Shown one piece after another: positions 62,267 through 64,000 of a DNA stretch of 64,000 nucleotides. Below the pieces are notes generated by a model. That model made no database searches, was not told the DNA's origin, and saw nothing but the letters and a program-made list of their open reading frames with translations. Numbering within the stretch: position 1 is the stretch's first letter; every line of letters starts with the position of its first letter. Location: positions 1 to 64,000 of the forward strand of contig BPHB01000001.1 in the NCBI GenBank assembly GCA_026003335.1, given 5' to 3'. This stretch comes from Chitinophagales bacterium (lineage in GTDB: Bacteria > Bacteroidota > Bacteroidia > Chitinophagales > CAIOSU01). Made by a program: the position numbers and the translations under genes.

Positions 62267-62929
62267 TCAAATTACGGATTTCTTTTCTGATTTTTTACGC
62301 AGGGAGCGGTAATACTTGCAAACATCTGTTAATCCGCACTTGTCGCATTTGGGATTTCTTGCCGTGCATACATATCGCCCATGCAGGATAAGCCAATGAT
62401 GAGCAAGGGGGATATCTTTCTCGGCGATATACTTTATCAGTTGTTTTTCTGTTTGCAACGGATTTCTGGCGCTGGTAAGACCGATGCGGTTTGCCACGCG
62501 GAATACATGCGTATCCACGGCCAGATTGGGTTGATGAAATAACGTAGAGGTGATTACATGTGCTGTTTTCCTGCCCACACCGGGCAATTTCTGCAACTCC
62601 TTTGCATCAGCCGGTACCTCTCCCTGATATTGTTCGGTCAGCATCTTTGCCATAGCAATGAGGTGGCGCGTTTTACTGTTGGGGTAGCTGACGCTTTTGA
62701 TAAGCGGATAGACATCTTCAAAGCGCGCGCGGGCAAGATCAAAGGGAGTGGGAAACCGCTCAAACAAAGCTGGGGTAACCATATTTACTCTTTTATCCGT
62801 GCATTGGGCTGAGAGTATCACGGCAACCAGCAATTCATACGGGTTGGCGTATTTCAGTTCTGTGACAGGGGCAGGATTCGTTTTCCGGAAATAGTTTAAA
62901 ACGTATTGAAACAATTCGGCTTTGGTCAT
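62267..62929 (-). CDS. nth: Endonuclease III
   Basis: DNA glycosylase/AP lyase for oxidised pyrimidines, 220 residues. The catalytic Lys is K121 in LPGVGRKTAHVI, the catalytic Asp is D139 in VDTHVFR, and the [4Fe-4S] cluster ligands are C188, C195, C198 and C204 (C-x6-C-x2-C-x5-C). Full length. The ATG overlaps the TGA of the upstream TPR gene (ATGA). Fe-S maturation by the suf system described above would serve it. Confidence 0.96.
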   Translation of the reverse strand: MTKAELFQYVLNYFRKTNPAPVTELKYANPYELLVAVILSAQCTDKRVNMVTPALFERFPTPFDLARARFEDVYPLIKSVSYPNSKTRHLIAMAKMLTEQYQGEVPADAKELQKLPGVGRKTAHVITSTLFHQPNLAVDTHVFRVANRIGLTSARNPLQTEKQLIKYIAEKDIPLAHHWLILHGRYVCTARNPKCDKCGLTDVCKYYRSLRKKSEKKSVI

Positions 62930-64000
62930 GGCTTTTGTAATCTTTTCAGCTCCATGGCTTTCTGATGAAATTCCATGGCTTGAGCTTCGTCTCCCAAGTG
63001 CTGATATACTCTGGAAATATTTTCATAGGGCTCCGGCCAGTTGGGATTAAAGCGAATGGCCTGTTGATTCACCTCTATGGATTTTTGAAAGTTGCCCAGC
63101 CGATAATACAAGTAGCTCAGGTTGGCATAGGTCTCCTTCATGGCAGGGTTCAGTGCGATTACGTTGTTGTAGTGGCGTATGGCCATTTTGTAATCGCCCT
63201 TCTGATCTGCTATGAGGGCAATTTTTAATGAAACATCCGGCAGCGTAGAATCAATGGCAGATGCTTTCAGAAAACAGGTGTAGGCATTTTCCAGATCCCG
63301 CACGGTCAGATAGGCTCGGCCAAGGTCAACCCATGCATTGAAGAAATCCGGATAAATTTCAAGAGCCCTTTTGAAATGTGTGATGGCGCGGTTGCGCATT
63401 TGCGCTGTTTTCGCGGGATCTTTTTCCGTCATGGATGCCTGCATCAGATTGGTGGCAAGAAGGTTGTTAGCCTGAGCTGAATTATGCAAATGGGTAATAT
63501 CATGTGTCATTAGCGTGATGGGATCTTTCCAGAGCCGGTTGCGCTGAAGCGTGTGTATGGAATATATCAATGTGATGAGTATAAAAATCCATTTTCCTGC
63601 TCTGGCAAGAGAAGGCCTTTTGGGGGGAAGCAGCAGGGCAGCCAGCGACAGGGCATAGCCAATGCTGGGCACCAAAAGATAACGATCGCCAAGCAGGCCG
63701 GCAATGGGGATCACCAGTCCGGAAAACGGGAAAATAAACAACAGATACAAGAAGATTCCATTGGCAAACCAGGGATGCGCTTTCCGGTAGCGCAAGGCTA
63801 CCATCAGCAACACCAGGTGAATTAACAATATCAGCCATGGGAGGAAGTGCCCCATGCAGTTGGGCTCTACTACTTTATAGCCGTAGTAATAAGAAAGCGG
63901 ATATGCAAGGGTTACTAACCTCAGATAGCGCCCCAATACGAGAAGCGATGTCCCCAGCTTGCACAAAAAAGGAGCATCATGCGCTATAGGGTACTCTACA
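62926..64000 (-). CDS. TMTC-like TPR membrane protein, 5' end outside window
   Basis: Partial: the frame stays open to the window edge. The TTG at 63966 is not a credible start, because codons upstream of it read VEYPIAHDAPFL and join a TMTC-type sequence, LGRYLRLVTLAYPLSYYYGYKVVEP. Several membrane helices are visible (about residues 45-62, 70-90, 95-115, 120-140 from the TTG), followed by four TPR units (FKRALEIYPDFFNAWVDLGRA, HYNNVIALNPAMKETYANLSYLYY and others). TMTC proteins of animals are O-mannosyltransferases; the bacterial homologues are likely glycosyltransferases but untested. Overlaps nth by 4 bp. Confidence 0.82.
   Translation of the reverse strand, partial: VEYPIAHDAPFLCKLGTSLLVLGRYLRLVTLAYPLSYYYGYKVVEPNCMGHFLPWLILLIHLVLLMVALRYRKAHPWFANGIFLYLLFIFPFSGLVIPIAGLLGDRYLLVPSIGYALSLAALLLPPKRPSLARAGKWIFILITLIYSIHTLQRNRLWKDPITLMTHDITHLHNSAQANNLLATNLMQASMTEKDPAKTAQMRNRAITHFKRALEIYPDFFNAWVDLGRAYLTVRDLENAYTCFLKASAIDSTLPDVSLKIALIADQKGDYKMAIRHYNNVIALNPAMKETYANLSYLYYRLGNFQKSIEVNQQAIRFNPNWPEPYENISRVYQHLGDEAQAMEFHQKAMELKRLQKP

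Overview
The window looks like a chromosomal segment of a Bacteroidota bacterium (Sphingobacteriia/Chitinophagia-like; I cannot fix the genus). The reasons are: many secreted proteins end in type IX secretion (T9SS) sorting domains, both type A (about 80 residues, ending in a basic or hydrophobic tail) and type B (the gliding-motility-associated C-terminal domain); there is a four-domain PorE-like OmpA protein; several lipoproteins; a TonB receptor followed by a lipoprotein; a DUF4296 lipoprotein; the stand-alone SUF operon; and a few upstream matches to the Bacteroidota -7 element TAnnTTTG. No phage, IS element or CRISPR array is visible.

Layout. 1-3.4 kb: HMG-CoA lyase, a YggS-type PLP protein on the opposite strand, a DUF4296 lipoprotein and both subunits of 3-oxoacid CoA-transferase, which fit leucine/ketone-body breakdown. 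3.4-9.5 kb: sufB-C-D-S-E plus a DUF59 (SufT/PaaD-like) protein and a bacilliredoxin, a compact Fe-S assembly operon. 9.5-11.5 kb: OmpA lipoprotein and a sterol-desaturase-family hydroxylase. 11.4-15.7 kb: dinB followed by a DnaE2-like polymerase with a degenerate PHP domain, preceded by two tandem copies of CTAA-N5-TTAG. 15.9-21.3 kb: secreted M28 peptidase and a PKD/Ig-repeat adhesin. 21.4-29 kb: EVE-domain protein, ribosomal protein S1 (TTG start), DUF962 protein, MFS transporter, a 98-nt structured element with its own terminator, an exported protein, and copper ATPase. 29.3-38.7 kb: glycine-rich T9SS type B protein, membrane protein + TonB receptor + lipoprotein operon, and a large FG-GAP surface protein split by a frameshift. 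38.7-43.9 kb: Mpl ligase, two small genes, ClpB and tRNA-Val. 44.1-52.4 kb: one giant cysteine-rich surface protein. 52.5-64 kb: FAD dehydrogenase, YihY-family protein, PorE-like protein, SGNH hydrolase, thioesterase, PhoD-like phosphatase, RecA, endonuclease III and the 3' part of a TMTC-like TPR membrane protein that runs off the window.

The most striking item is the 8.3-kb gene at 44128-52398. It encodes (after removing three one-base insertions) about 2755 residues: cohesin-like domain, two PPC-like domains, a P-domain, about 42 contiguous 24-residue cysteine repeats of the Dictyostelium CTDC type, a seven-unit beta-propeller-like repeat, two Ig-like domains and a T9SS sorting domain. Twenty consecutive 72-bp repeats are almost identical and differ only by a handful of two-state positions. 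All three frame breaks are the same base at the same repeat position and look like the merged consensus of two repeat variants, and together they restore the original frame, so the gene is probably intact in the organism.

DNA repair and replication functions (dinB-dnaE2, recA, nth) and envelope/secretion functions dominate the rest. Convergent neighbours often overlap by 4-29 bp, so the genome is compact.
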